Assembly: GCA_017461345.1 (NCBI GenBank)
Contig: JAFTYP010000013.1
Span: 62,001-126,000, forward strand
Source: Bacteroidaceae bacterium
GTDB taxonomy: Bacteria; Bacteroidota; Bacteroidia; Bacteroidales; Bacteroidaceae
Reading direction: 5' to 3'
Length of the DNA: 64,000 nucleotides
Positions 47,741 through 55,988 of the stretch are shown piece by piece (within the stretch, counting starts at the first letter, position 1; each line of letters starts with the position of its first letter). The notes under the pieces were generated by a model that made no database searches, was not told where the DNA came from, and saw nothing but the letters and a program-made list of their open reading frames with translations. The position numbers were made by a program, and so were the translations under genes.

Positions 47741-48010
47741 GCAGATATTTGTGGATATTTGACTACTTTAATACGCATATACACCTAAATACCCATATAT
47801 AATCGCTGATTTTGTGACAAATAACTACAAACATCCGCAAGTATGCACAAGTAGTTTGTTGTATGCAGATATTTGGATATTACAAGATACTTGCGTATAA
47901 GGGAAGGCGAGTATTTGAAAACTTAAGTACCTCTGCATTTGAGTATTTAAGTATTTGGGCGCTTCTAAACACAACAACACATGTATTTAGGTATTCGAAT
48001 ATGCGGATAT
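47741..48010. repeat. TATTTG-rich repeats upstream of parA, candidate centromere (parS)
   Basis: GCAGATATTTG occurs at 47741 and 47865, each followed by another GGATATT; GAGTATTT occurs twice more near 47910 and 47941, then GTATTTGGG and GTATTTAGGTATTCG. About ten [GA]TATTT steps in 270 AT-rich bp directly upstream of parA. Confidence 0.5.
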
Positions 48011-48104
48011 GCAAATGCATGGATAGGTAAAAAGAACGGGGTGTAGAGGTGCGTGGCTGTGAGATTACGCAAATAGGAATAAATAAAGGTCGATTACCCA
48101 ACAA

Positions 48105-48518
48105 GTGTTCGTAAAGTCCGCACCAAGTATATTGTTCGCAAAGTTCGCACCTTATGGTACCGAAATCCACAACAAATGTTCTGTGTATTCGCACCTAATG
48201 TTCCTTAATTCCGCACGAAATATTGTGTAAGGAACTTAAATATAAGGAGATAGGGGATGTTATATATAATATAAGAAATCAATAATTATAAATAGACGTT
48301 TAATTTTCTAATATCGTTTATCACGTTATCTGAATATGTTATTTATAGGATGTTGTAAATGGTTGTTTATCAGGGTTATCGACTTGTTTCGGTGCGAAGA
48401 TTCGGAAGACTTGGTGCGGGCTTTGTGAAGTATTGATGAAGAGATAGGGAAGACTTGGTGCGGGCTTTGTGAAGTATTGATGAAGAGATAGGGAAGACTT
48501 GGTGCGGACTTTGCGAAC
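48105..48518. repeat. Iteron cluster B bracketing an AT-rich segment, candidate replication origin
   Basis: Minus-strand copies of the GGTGCG iteron end at 48124, 48151, 48195 and 48217; plus-strand copies start at 48391, 48413, 48457 and 48501. Plus spacings are 22, 44 and 44 bp; a 44-bp unit is repeated from 48406 with two identical copies. The two groups point away from each other and enclose 48218-48390, which is very AT-rich (48240-48320 is nearly all A/T) and has TTATC steps (near 48328, 48334, 48368 and 48376) that could be weak DnaA boxes. This is the layout of an iteron-type origin with a DNA-unwinding element. Confidence 0.7.
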
Positions 48519-48732
48519 ATATTGCCTGTTTGGTGCCTTTTTGAGCAAAATCGTCCGACGAATTGTTTTTTGTATGCCGGTTCGGCAGTCTTTGTTTGTT
48601 TGAGAGCATGGCTGTAGTTGCATTTTTTGTAAAGGTTGGCTTGCGTTTATGTTGGTTGTATGTGCTACATTTATGTAGCACTGGGCAGGTTTTAGCAGGC
48701 GGTATTTCCAAGTGACCTTATATGTCTGTCGT

Positions 48733-49060
48733 ACAAAGGCTTGTGTCAGCAATGAATAGTGAGGCAAATGGATGGCGCAGGCTGTGGTGCTGTTGGCGAA
48801 TGACGGCGCAAATCTGTTGTCCAAAGGTTGATGCCAGTGGTGGGTGACGAAGCAAACTTATTGTATAGAGTCAGGTTCTGGCAGAGAATGGCGAGGTAAA
48901 TCTGTTGTGCAAAGCCTGGTAATACTGGCAAGTGAAGAAGTAATTCTTTTGTGCAAAGGCTGATGCCTGAGGCAGGTGACGGCGTGATTCTTTTGTACAA
49001 TGTCCGGTGCCAGCGCCGGGTGGCGAAGTAAATGGATGTTGCAGGCTTGGGCGGTGTTGT
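48733..49060. repeat. Degenerate tandem array of eight 44-bp units
   Basis: A TG[TC].CAAAGG-like landmark recurs at 48733, 48778, 48822, 48866, 48910, 48954, 48998 and 49042: spacings 45, 44, 44, 44, 44, 44, 44. Typical unit parts are TTTTGTGCAAAGGCTGATGC and GGTGACGGCG. Sequence differs a lot between units but length does not. It is not coding (44 is not a multiple of 3) and lies between the candidate origin and rep. Confidence 0.7.
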
Positions 49061-49158
49061 TTAGTTGACTGCTGATGTGTTTATCTGCTTGTTGTTCAGG
49101 TTGTTCTGTTATGTGTGGGTTGCCAACAGACATCTACTGCCACGATGACCGAAAGGGT

Positions 49159-49212
49159 AGTGCTTGTTGGGTTGTTGTCCTGGTGGTTTGTGGCAGCAAG
49201 CACTGTTTTTTG
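49159..49212 (+). terminator. Hairpin with T run upstream of rep
   Basis: AGTGCTTG (49159-49166) pairs with CAAGCACT (49197-49204), followed by GTTTTTTG. It may end a transcript from the repeat region before rep. 49210-49680 otherwise shows nothing recognisable. Confidence 0.4.
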
Positions 49213-49744
49213 TTCCGGCATAATGTTGCTCTGCTGATGGTGTTACTGTAGTCTGCAATGGGGGCAAATCTTTCGTGTGCGGGACGGGGTGTTGACATTT
49301 CCTGTCGAAAACGGGTGTTTTGAGGTCAATTTTGCATTTTAAATGAAAAAAAATCGGGGTAGGGGTTTACAAAACGCCACTGCCGGAGTATATAATACGT
49401 GTAACATCTTGCATGCCGACGTTGCGTTTTCTACTTCTATTTTCATTGTTCGGCTTGCGTTTTTCTCAACTGTTTTATAAGCCGCCTCGTGCGAATCGGA
49501 TGGAGATGTACGTCGGAGGTCTGGAACTTCAACAGCCGGAAATGTTGAAAACAAAGGTAAGACAGAGGCGGAAGACATGGCAAGGAACATGCAGAAGAGT
49601 GAGGTGCAAGACGCAAGGACGAACCAAGAAAGGAAGTAAGGTAAACCACGGTGCAGAGAAAGGAAAAACCTTTGTGCGAGGATGCAGAACAAACAAAGTG
49701 ATAGAGTTAGGAACATTTTCTTTAATAAAAATTTGGATTATACG

Positions 49745-51241
49745 ATGGAATGGTTTAATTTTGCAGACGAATTCTTAGAAGAAAACGAAGACATGGCAAA
49801 AAAGAAAGGCCCCTCAATCGTCAGTACGAAGAACGAGATGGTAAAGACCTTCTCGGGCAACAGGGATTTGGATTTTATTCTCAATCCCGTCAGTTATACG
49901 CAGATACGTGGTAACTTCTCGCTTGTGCAGACGAACCTGATGATAGCCATCATAGCACAGTTGCAGGACCGCATCCGCGAGCAACTGAGCATGGGCGAAG
50001 GTACATTCCTTTTCAAGCCGGAAGATTTGTCCGGCAACCTGTTGAATTTCGAAATTCCACTGAAGGAGCTGGGCATCAGCCCCAAGAAGTACGGCGAATT
50101 GGAAGCAGCCTGCGAGGCATTGCTCCATGTCGATATGTCCTATAAGCGTTACGACGAATACGAACGCGTGGAGTACAACGTGAAGCAAAACATCTTCCAT
50201 AAGATAGAATTCCCAACGGCCGAACTCAATGCCGAAGGCGAACGTGTGGGCTACAAGAGCGGTCAGAGACGAAAGGGCGTCATCAAGATACAAATGGTGG
50301 ACGAGAGTGCCCGAGAGATTCTCAACCTAAGAAAAGGTTATACCCGTCACCTGAAAGGCATCACGTCGCTCTGCCGCAGTCCGCGAACCCCACGACTCTA
50401 CATCTATCTGAGTGCCTGGCGCAAGATAGGCTCCTGCACCGTGAACTACATCGACCTTAAGGAGTTCTTCGGCGTCTTGACCTGGAGCAACGACCACAAA
50501 CGCATCGTGGACAACAAGTATGTGAAGTATGGCGCTTTCCATCGCGACGTGCTCGACCCCGTGCTCCGCGAAATGAAGAAACTTTCAGACGAAGGCAAAG
50601 TGGAGTTCTGCTTCGAGTACGAGCCCGTCTATCCCCATGGCGTCAGTCGTGGCGACCCAGACAGCATCCGTTTCACCATCATCGAAGGCAAGATGGGACA
50701 GGCTCAAATGCACGAAACATTCCTGGGCAAGATGCGAGCCAAACTCATCACAAAGTACGCCCTCCAGCCAAACGAGTGGGCAAGACTGGAAGATCTCATC
50801 TACGACGGTCTCGACCTCAAAGCCGAACTGGAGCGCATCGACAAACTCGTCGAAGACAAACAGCCCGACAACGTACACGCCTACGTCACCGAGGTGCTCT
50901 ATCGTTGGCTCAAGGAACAGCAGAAACCACAGGAACCGGAGTTCGCCGATGCCGTCGAGGTGAAAGACGAAGAGCCCGACCGCCCATTCGTACAGCCCGT
51001 ATATCTCGAGAAGTGGAACCTCTGGATGTCGAAGGCTCGAGAGATACTCGGCGAAGAGTTCTACAACCAGTACATGACCTGTGCCAGTCTCTGGGCCGTA
51101 CGCGACAAGAACGTCTTTGTCTCCGTGCCCAACAAGTTCGTGTCCGAGCAGTGGGAGGAACATATCAGCGAAATCATCAGTTACTTCTACAGCGCCTTCG
51201 GAGCAGACAAAAAACTCACATACTACTTTCAGAACATATAA
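49745..51241 (+). CDS. Rep_3-type replication initiator with C-terminal DnaA domain I-like module
   Basis: 498 aa from ATG 49745; ATGs at 49682 (519 aa) and 49793 (482 aa) are alternatives. Two winged-helix halves of the Rep_3/RepE family are visible: residues about 40-140 (YTQIRGNFSLVQTNLMIAII, then EIPLKELGISPKKYGELEAA) and 200-290 (RTPRLYIYLSAWRKIGSCTV, YIDLKEFFGVLTW). After an acidic linker (EEPDRPFVQP) the last 75 residues read WNLWMSKAREILGEEFYNQY and VPNKFVSEQWEEHISEII, FGADKKLTYYF, closely parallel to the DnaA N-terminal domain (E. coli [45 protein letters not shown]). That domain recruits DnaB in DnaA. It presumably binds the nearby iterons. msrC follows 37 bp later. Confidence 0.82.
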   Translation: MEWFNFADEFLEENEDMAKKKGPSIVSTKNEMVKTFSGNRDLDFILNPVSYTQIRGNFSLVQTNLMIAIIAQLQDRIREQLSMGEGTFLFKPEDLSGNLLNFEIPLKELGISPKKYGELEAACEALLHVDMSYKRYDEYERVEYNVKQNIFHKIEFPTAELNAEGERVGYKSGQRRKGVIKIQMVDESAREILNLRKGYTRHLKGITSLCRSPRTPRLYIYLSAWRKIGSCTVNYIDLKEFFGVLTWSNDHKRIVDNKYVKYGAFHRDVLDPVLREMKKLSDEGKVEFCFEYEPVYPHGVSRGDPDSIRFTIIEGKMGQAQMHETFLGKMRAKLITKYALQPNEWARLEDLIYDGLDLKAELERIDKLVEDKQPDNVHAYVTEVLYRWLKEQQKPQEPEFADAVEVKDEEPDRPFVQPVYLEKWNLWMSKAREILGEEFYNQYMTCASLWAVRDKNVFVSVPNKFVSEQWEEHISEIISYFYSAFGADKKLTYYFQNI

Positions 51242-51278
51242 AGCCCTCCCCTTGTGGAGCACATAAGACAATCAGGAT

Positions 51279-51746
51279 ATGGCCGAGCAGTTAATCATTC
51301 AAGGCGAAACAAAACAGGAGCGTTACGAGGCGCTCCTGCCACAGATAAAGGCAGTCATCGAGGACGAAGGCGACCTCATAGCCAATATGGCCAATGTGGC
51401 AGCAATGTTGCACGAGACATTCGGCTTCTGGTGGACAGGTTTCTATCGTGTCGTAGGCGAAGAACTCGTGCTCGGCCCTTTTCAAGGACCGATGGCATGC
51501 ACCCGCATCAAGAAGGGTAGGGGAGTCTGCGGAACAGCCTGGCAGCAGGAAGAAACACAGGTTGTGCCCGACGTCGACAAGTTTCCCGGCCACATAGCCT
51601 GCTCCTCTCTGTCGAAAAGCGAAATCGTAGTGCCAGTCAGGCAAGGCGAAGACATCATTGCCGTCCTCGACATCGACAGCGCCGAACTCAATACCTTCGA
51701 CCATACCGACCGCCATTTCCTCGAAGAAATCGTGTCCATGTTGTAG
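51279..51746 (+). CDS. msrC: Free methionine-(R)-sulfoxide reductase (GAF family)
   Basis: 155 aa single GAF domain. Cys74, Cys84 and Cys108 (in ACTRIKKGRGVCGTAW and HIACSSLSKSEIVVP) match the three redox Cys of fRMsr. VPDVDKFPGHIAC is diagnostic. The enzyme reduces free Met-R-sulfoxide with thioredoxin in the cytoplasm. It lies 37 bp after rep on the same strand but is a housekeeping gene, so the pairing may be incidental. Confidence 0.93.
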   Translation: MAEQLIIQGETKQERYEALLPQIKAVIEDEGDLIANMANVAAMLHETFGFWWTGFYRVVGEELVLGPFQGPMACTRIKKGRGVCGTAWQQEETQVVPDVDKFPGHIACSSLSKSEIVVPVRQGEDIIAVLDIDSAELNTFDHTDRHFLEEIVSML

Positions 51747-51772
51747 GTGCAGACTTGTAATTGTTTTCACTA

Positions 51773-51860
51773 CTGCAGTGAAGTTTGCCATTTACTGCAG
51801 AGAAGTCGGGCAACTTCACACGTGAACTTTGGCAAACGGACGCGTGTGTCTCCCGGAGAC
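51773..51860. repeat. 22-bp-period CTGCAG/CACGTG repeat array between msrC and the GH123-like gene
   Basis: Units start at 51773 and 51795 (CTGCAG cores), 51817 (CACACG) and 51839 (ACGCGT), each 22 bp apart. The first spacer is TGAAGTTTGCCATTTA, the second contains GAAGTCGGGCAACTT. It occupies the spacer of two convergent genes. Confidence 0.85.
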
Positions 51861-51957
51861 ATGAAAATGCAGCAGTCAGAAACAAACAAGAGGAAGTTCA
51901 ATTGTCAGATTCGTAGAGGGAGCTGCAGATTAGATGTTGGCAAATGTGGCATCAATT

Positions 51958-53589
51958 TTACCGTGAGAACTTCCAAAGGAGGTCGTTCATCTCTTTGAGC
52001 AGGGTAACGGTGTTTTTGTCTGCTTCGTAGGTGTTTGGTGCGAAGTTTTGGAGCATTTCGTCGAGCCTTTGTGACTCTTTCGGGTTGAGAGAGGGGCGGA
52101 GCAGACGGATTTTCTCGTAGGTTTGAATACCTTCTACAAGGCGTTCGAAGCGGATGCTGCTGCCTTCGGGATAGACAAGATAGCAATCTCCGGCTGGCCA
52201 GTTGCCATAACGGGTGTCTTTGTTCGGCTCTTTGGTCCAGCTGTTATATGCCCACCTGAGGTAGCCATCGTAGTTGCAGGCAGCGGCATGCAATCCGAGA
52301 TATGCCGATTCGGCAGGTGGCGAGAAGGTGAAGGTGTTAGGCCGCTCGGGATTGCAGCAAGTGTAGAAGTTTGTTTTCTGTCCTTTTGCTGTACGGCGAG
52401 CCAGGGCTTCCTCGTTGAGAAGATTGTATTGAAAACCAACGCTGATGTCGTCCACTCGGTCGGCAGCCTCGCTGTCAACGCTGTAGTTCGCTGCTCCTTC
52501 GATCTTGAACTCGGGATCTGCATCCTGAATTGTCTGCCATGCGGATTCCATTTGGTCTTCCGGCCGTTCGTCCATAGCGATATAGGTACGCTCGAACCAT
52601 CCTTTCTGACGAAGGTGACGGCTGAAATCTTTAAGGAAAGGCACGATGAAATCGTGGTATTTTGCTTCTCCGGGACGGCAGTCGAGGTGTTTGACACTGT
52701 TCGTTGCACAGTCGTAATAGTCGAAACGATAGTGCCATGGAACGAGCGTATAGCAGTCTATCTGTTCGGTGATGCCACACAACATCATGAACTCCACCCA
52801 GCGGTCGAAGACAGTGTAGTCGTATTTCCATGTGCCATCGATTTGTTTCATCTTGGCAATCATGCTTTCGAAGTGGTCGAAGGTCTGTCCGTTCCAGGGG
52901 CGATTGATGACGGAGCAGGTGATGACTTTCTGTCCGGCAGCAGCCAGCATCTGCATGATGGGGCGCATTTTGTCGAAGTGCTGACTGCTCCAGAGCGGAA
53001 CATCAAAGTAGCGTGCCACTGCATAGGGGTTTTGCCAGAGGTCGAGATGGAACGACCATTTGCCTGGCTCCGGCAGCACACGGTCTGCCACCTGCAGTTG
53101 CAAGGGCAGCGACAACTTCTTTCCGTCGCAGTTCACGATGACAGAGCCTTTGTATGTGCCTGGCACGGCCTCCGCAGGCACTTGTATGTCGAGCCACAGA
53201 GGTTGTGTTGTGCCTTTTTCCATGTGGCATGTCGCAGCCGGCTCAAGGCGGTCGGCAACAAGGATGGAATCTCTTTTGTTTTTGAAGGTAGAGGTGATGA
53301 CGTAGCGCATAAAATACTTTTTCACCGCAGAGGCAGGAATGATGTGTCGTCCGCTTTTGAGGTCACTGACGGTGAAATCGACGCTTTTCAGTTCTTCTTG
53401 TGTGGTCAAGACTGCTTGTGCTGCAACCCTTTCGCCGCGCCATGCACGCAGAAGCGGCGATTTTTGTGATGTTTCGGGAACTTCTGTTTGTGAGTAACGG
53501 ACATCGATACTGCCCCATCCAAGTGTTGTCTGTGCATTGGCACAAAGGCAGAAAAGTGCGATGAAATGGAGAAAAAAGAAGCGTTTCAT
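51958..53589 (-). CDS. GH123-like / DUF4091 secreted glycosidase
   Basis: 543 aa from ATG at 53587-53589, which begins a signal peptide (MKRFFFLHFIALFCLCANAQ). An N-terminal beta-sandwich (APAL-like stretch WRGERVAAQAVLTTQEELKS, PLWLDIQVPAEAVPGTYKG) is followed by a barrel with FHLDLWQNPYAVARYFDVP and the paired acids in YIAMDERPED, as in the Asp-Glu pair of GH123 N-acetyl-beta-galactosaminidases acting by substrate-assisted catalysis. GNWPAGDCYLVYPEG and RFERLVEGIQTYEKIRLLR are typical of DUF4091. Probable role: removal of GalNAc from host glycans; substrate inferred. It follows DUF3109 by 28 bp. Confidence 0.82.
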   Translation of the reverse strand: MKRFFFLHFIALFCLCANAQTTLGWGSIDVRYSQTEVPETSQKSPLLRAWRGERVAAQAVLTTQEELKSVDFTVSDLKSGRHIIPASAVKKYFMRYVITSTFKNKRDSILVADRLEPAATCHMEKGTTQPLWLDIQVPAEAVPGTYKGSVIVNCDGKKLSLPLQLQVADRVLPEPGKWSFHLDLWQNPYAVARYFDVPLWSSQHFDKMRPIMQMLAAAGQKVITCSVINRPWNGQTFDHFESMIAKMKQIDGTWKYDYTVFDRWVEFMMLCGITEQIDCYTLVPWHYRFDYYDCATNSVKHLDCRPGEAKYHDFIVPFLKDFSRHLRQKGWFERTYIAMDERPEDQMESAWQTIQDADPEFKIEGAANYSVDSEAADRVDDISVGFQYNLLNEEALARRTAKGQKTNFYTCCNPERPNTFTFSPPAESAYLGLHAAACNYDGYLRWAYNSWTKEPNKDTRYGNWPAGDCYLVYPEGSSIRFERLVEGIQTYEKIRLLRPSLNPKESQRLDEMLQNFAPNTYEADKNTVTLLKEMNDLLWKFSR

Positions 53590-53617
53590 GGAGTTGTGGT
53601 ATTGTGTTGTTTTCTGT

Positions 53618-54184
53618 TCAAGGTGCGTCCTCATCTATGCCGAGTTCTTTGGCTATGGCACAGAGTTCGTCGTACCATTCTTTGCCAAAACGTCGAATGA
53701 GTGGTTCGCGCAGAAACTGGTAGAGGCGTATGCCACGTTCTGTGCCGAGTTTGATGGCATCCTGGCAGATGTCCCATCTGTGGTAGTTCAGTCCTGTGAG
53801 CAAACCAAGTTTTTTCTCTCGGATAGGATAGAGGTGGCAACTGATGGGTTTTTGCCGGAGCAGACATCCTTTTGCTCCTCGAAAAGCGCAGTCGCTGCCA
53901 CAGACAATGCTTGTCACGAGTTCGCCTTCGGGGTCGTTATAGGCAACCCCTTGTTTGTCGATGACTGCTTGCGCGCCAGCCGAAAGCCGAGGCCAGAGGC
54001 CGTCGAGTTGCATCTCTATGTCTGCAATCTCGTCAAGTGTGACCGGTGCTCCGGCGTCTCCTTCTTCGCAGCAGCGTCCGTGACAACTGTCGATGTCGCA
54101 GCAGAAGTATTCAGTAAGGATGTCGGAGTGCAGTATGACGTCGCCTACCTCGATGAGGTTACCATATAATTGACTTTTGTCCAT
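53618..54184 (-). CDS. DUF3109 family Cys-rich protein
   Basis: 188 aa from ATG at 54182-54184; the frame extends to 54385 but overlaps ung. Cys groups CCDIDSCHGRCCEEGDAGAP and CGSDCAFRGAKGCLLRQKPISCH look like metal-binding (YkgJ-like, possibly Fe-S or zinc). DUF3109 proteins are widespread in Bacteroidetes with unknown function. It overlaps ung by 26 bp. Confidence 0.85.
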   Translation of the reverse strand: MDKSQLYGNLIEVGDVILHSDILTEYFCCDIDSCHGRCCEEGDAGAPVTLDEIADIEMQLDGLWPRLSAGAQAVIDKQGVAYNDPEGELVTSIVCGSDCAFRGAKGCLLRQKPISCHLYPIREKKLGLLTGLNYHRWDICQDAIKLGTERGIRLYQFLREPLIRRFGKEWYDELCAIAKELGIDEDAP

Positions 54185-54821
54185 GCTCTGTGAGGTATTC
54201 GTTGCATTTGAGGAAATGTCCGTTGCCCATGAAGCCTCGGTATGCGCTGAGTGGGCTTGGGTGTGCGCTCTTGAGGACAAGGTGGCGCGAATGGTCGATG
54301 AGTGAAGCCTTTTTGCCTGCCGGTGCTCCCCAGAGCATGAAGACAAGGTTGTTCCGACCACGATTGAGGGCAGCGATGGCTGCATCGGTGAATGTTTCCC
54401 ATCCCTTTCCGCTATGGCTGAAGGCTTGGTGCTCTTTGACCGTGAGGCATGTGTTGAGCAGAAAGACGCCTTGCTTTGCCCAGCGTGTCAGGTTGCCGCT
54501 TTGCGGAATGGGTGCTCCTGTTTCGGCTTGCACCTCTTTGAAGATGTTTTGGAGCGAGGGCGGGAAGGCAATGCCGTCGTTGACACTGAAGCAGAGTCCG
54601 TGCGCTTGTCCCGGTCCGTGATAAGGGTCTTGCCCGAGGATGACGACACGAACTTCGTCGAAGGGTGTTGTGTCGAAGGCATTGAAGATGAGCCTTCCGG
54701 GAGGGTAGCAGGTGCCGGAGGCATATTCCTGACGAACGAACTGCGTCAGGTTTTGAAAGTAGGGCTTGTCGAATTCTTCGGCAAGTTGTTGCTTCCAGGA
54801 AGGTTCTATCTTGACATCCAT
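54159..54821 (-). CDS. ung: Uracil-DNA glycosylase
   Basis: 220 aa family 1 UDG that removes uracil from DNA for base-excision repair. GQDPYHGPGQAHGLCFSV holds catalytic Asp65 and His68; SAHPSPLSAYRGF is the Leu-loop with the second catalytic His. Length is normal. It begins only 3 bp after the third gene of the DUF3791-DUF3990 module and overlaps DUF3109, so all may share one mRNA. Confidence 0.97.
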   Translation of the reverse strand: MDVKIEPSWKQQLAEEFDKPYFQNLTQFVRQEYASGTCYPPGRLIFNAFDTTPFDEVRVVILGQDPYHGPGQAHGLCFSVNDGIAFPPSLQNIFKEVQAETGAPIPQSGNLTRWAKQGVFLLNTCLTVKEHQAFSHSGKGWETFTDAAIAALNRGRNNLVFMLWGAPAGKKASLIDHSRHLVLKSAHPSPLSAYRGFMGNGHFLKCNEYLTEHGQKSIIW

Positions 54822-54824
54822 GTA

Positions 54825-55052
54825 TTATGTAGCTTCCAATTCCTCTCGGAGCATATCCATCACATATACAGATCCCTGATAGAAAAGCCCCGTACTTGTG
54901 CGCTCCACCTTTTCAAAGGTATGCGAACTGTAAACGGTATCCATTGCCTGCTCCATTGTCAGACTACGTTCTTCCATCAGCATGGCCACGAGTTCGTTTG
55001 TCAGACATTCTATCTGAAATTGTCTGTCCTGTTCCTCTTGCGTGTTCATCAT
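54825..55052 (-). CDS. Third small gene of the DUF3791-DUF3990 module
   Basis: 75 aa, helical and acidic: LTNELVAMLMEERSLTMEQA then VYSSHTFEKVERTSTGLFYQG and YVMDMLREELEAT. Genes of this pattern (SLTxEQA..xYxSxTFEK..TGLYxQ) occur beside DUF3990 genes in Bacteroidetes. It is ATGA-coupled to the DUF3990 gene (4-bp overlap). Probably an antitoxin or accessory subunit. Confidence 0.7.
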   Translation of the reverse strand: MMNTQEEQDRQFQIECLTNELVAMLMEERSLTMEQAMDTVYSSHTFEKVERTSTGLFYQGSVYVMDMLREELEAT

Positions 55053-55534
55053 TCGTCAATCTTTTGAAGCAATTTGATGGCTCGCTCCGTTCCAAAGAAA
55101 TACTGGAACGTGGGGCGTAGGAATGAAAGTTGCCTAATAAGCTCCTCCATAGATATATACTGCAAGTGGTAACGGTTTATCTGCAGTCCCACCTTGTCAT
55201 CGGCAATTGGTCCATAGACAATGTCATAGTCGTGCGTTGGTTGAAGGCTTTTGTTACGACGGTTCTTGATGATAAACTCCGCCCACTCCTTTGAATAATT
55301 CTCGAACACCTTCACCCTCAAGTCCGTCGGCTCAAAGAGAATGCTTTCATCAAACAGATAGGTAGTCAGCGTCGCCTCGCCACTTTCCTCCCTGTCAACT
55401 GTCCGCTCGGCCATCATTAATGCCTGACTACGGTCGGCACTCAAGTAGAAGCCTTGTCCGAAGTCTTTTCCCTTGCGTCCACGTTTCAGGTCAATCTTCC
55501 CTATGCTCATATTCGAGCCATGATAGAGTTTCAT
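55049..55534 (-). CDS. DUF3990 protein, probable ADP-ribosyltransferase-fold toxin
   Basis: 161 aa. MKLYHGSNMSIGKIDLKRGR then KDFGQGFYLSADRSQALMMA: His5 in LYHGS and Tyr30 in GQGFYLS fit the first two positions of the H-Y-E triad of ART/PARP-like folds, and a late Glu (near YISMEELI) could be the third. This is an inference from motif shape; DUF3990 is formally uncharacterised. It lies between two 75-aa genes, overlapping each by 4 bp, a typical toxin-antitoxin layout. Confidence 0.75.
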   Translation of the reverse strand: MKLYHGSNMSIGKIDLKRGRKGKDFGQGFYLSADRSQALMMAERTVDREESGEATLTTYLFDESILFEPTDLRVKVFENYSKEWAEFIIKNRRNKSLQPTHDYDIVYGPIADDKVGLQINRYHLQYISMEELIRQLSFLRPTFQYFFGTERAIKLLQKIDE

Positions 55535-55758
55535 AAAACCAGCGCCCCTCCGTGGCGGTTACAGATAATGGCGATGTCCTCCACAGCATCTTCAATGCTT
55601 TGCGTATGCTCCACGCCGTAGTGCTTGGTCAGGAAGTCCAGTCCCTTATACTGGCGCAGATACTGGTATGCCTTGGCATTAGTCAGCGAAAATTGCCGAG
55701 CAAACGCGCCGATAACGCACACCAGATATTCTATCATATTTGTCTGTTCTTTCGACAT
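55531..55758 (-). CDS. DUF3791 protein, probable antitoxin
   Basis: 75 aa: YLVCVIGAFARQFSLTNAKAYQYLRQYKG, then FLTKHYGVEHTQSIEDAVED and a polar end. This matches DUF3791, small helical proteins regularly placed before DUF3990. ATGA overlap with the DUF3990 gene. A minus-strand TACCTTTG -7 box lies at 55782-55789, 24 bp upstream. Confidence 0.78.
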   Translation of the reverse strand: MSKEQTNMIEYLVCVIGAFARQFSLTNAKAYQYLRQYKGLDFLTKHYGVEHTQSIEDAVEDIAIICNRHGGALVL

Positions 55759-55950
55759 AGCCTTAGCCTATTTTCCATTTGCAAAGGTACGATTTTCTTT
55801 TGACTTAATGCTTGCGCGAGGCAAAAAGTTATGATTATTTGAGAATCTTGCTCTTGTCTTTGTTGAAGAGTTTAAAATTTACAGCCTGTTGTTATTATTT
55901 AATATTGGTGTCCGATAATGGTTTTCAAATAACTCTGGAGTAGTATGATA

Positions 55951-55988
55951 AATCCTCGTGTCGATTTATTCAATTCGACACGAGGATT
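55951..55988 (-). terminator. Terminator hairpin downstream of gpmI
   Basis: AATCCTCGTGTCGA (55951-55964) pairs perfectly with TCGACACGAGGATT (55975-55988), loop of 10. It is 60 bp past the gpmI stop; the following T run is weak. It may work in both directions. Confidence 0.65.

Noticed and set aside
48339..49000. Minus-strand frames with repeated SPHQVFPISS-like or CTKELLLHL-like peptides
   Set aside because: They are translations of 44-bp non-coding repeats; 44 is not a multiple of three and the frames break quickly.
48733..49060. CRISPR array
   Set aside because: The regular 44-bp period is of adjacent degenerate units without an alternation of constant repeat and unique spacer, and no cas gene is near.
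52123..53469. Plus-strand frame of 448 codons
   Set aside because: Shadow of the GH123/DUF4091 gene on the opposite strand.
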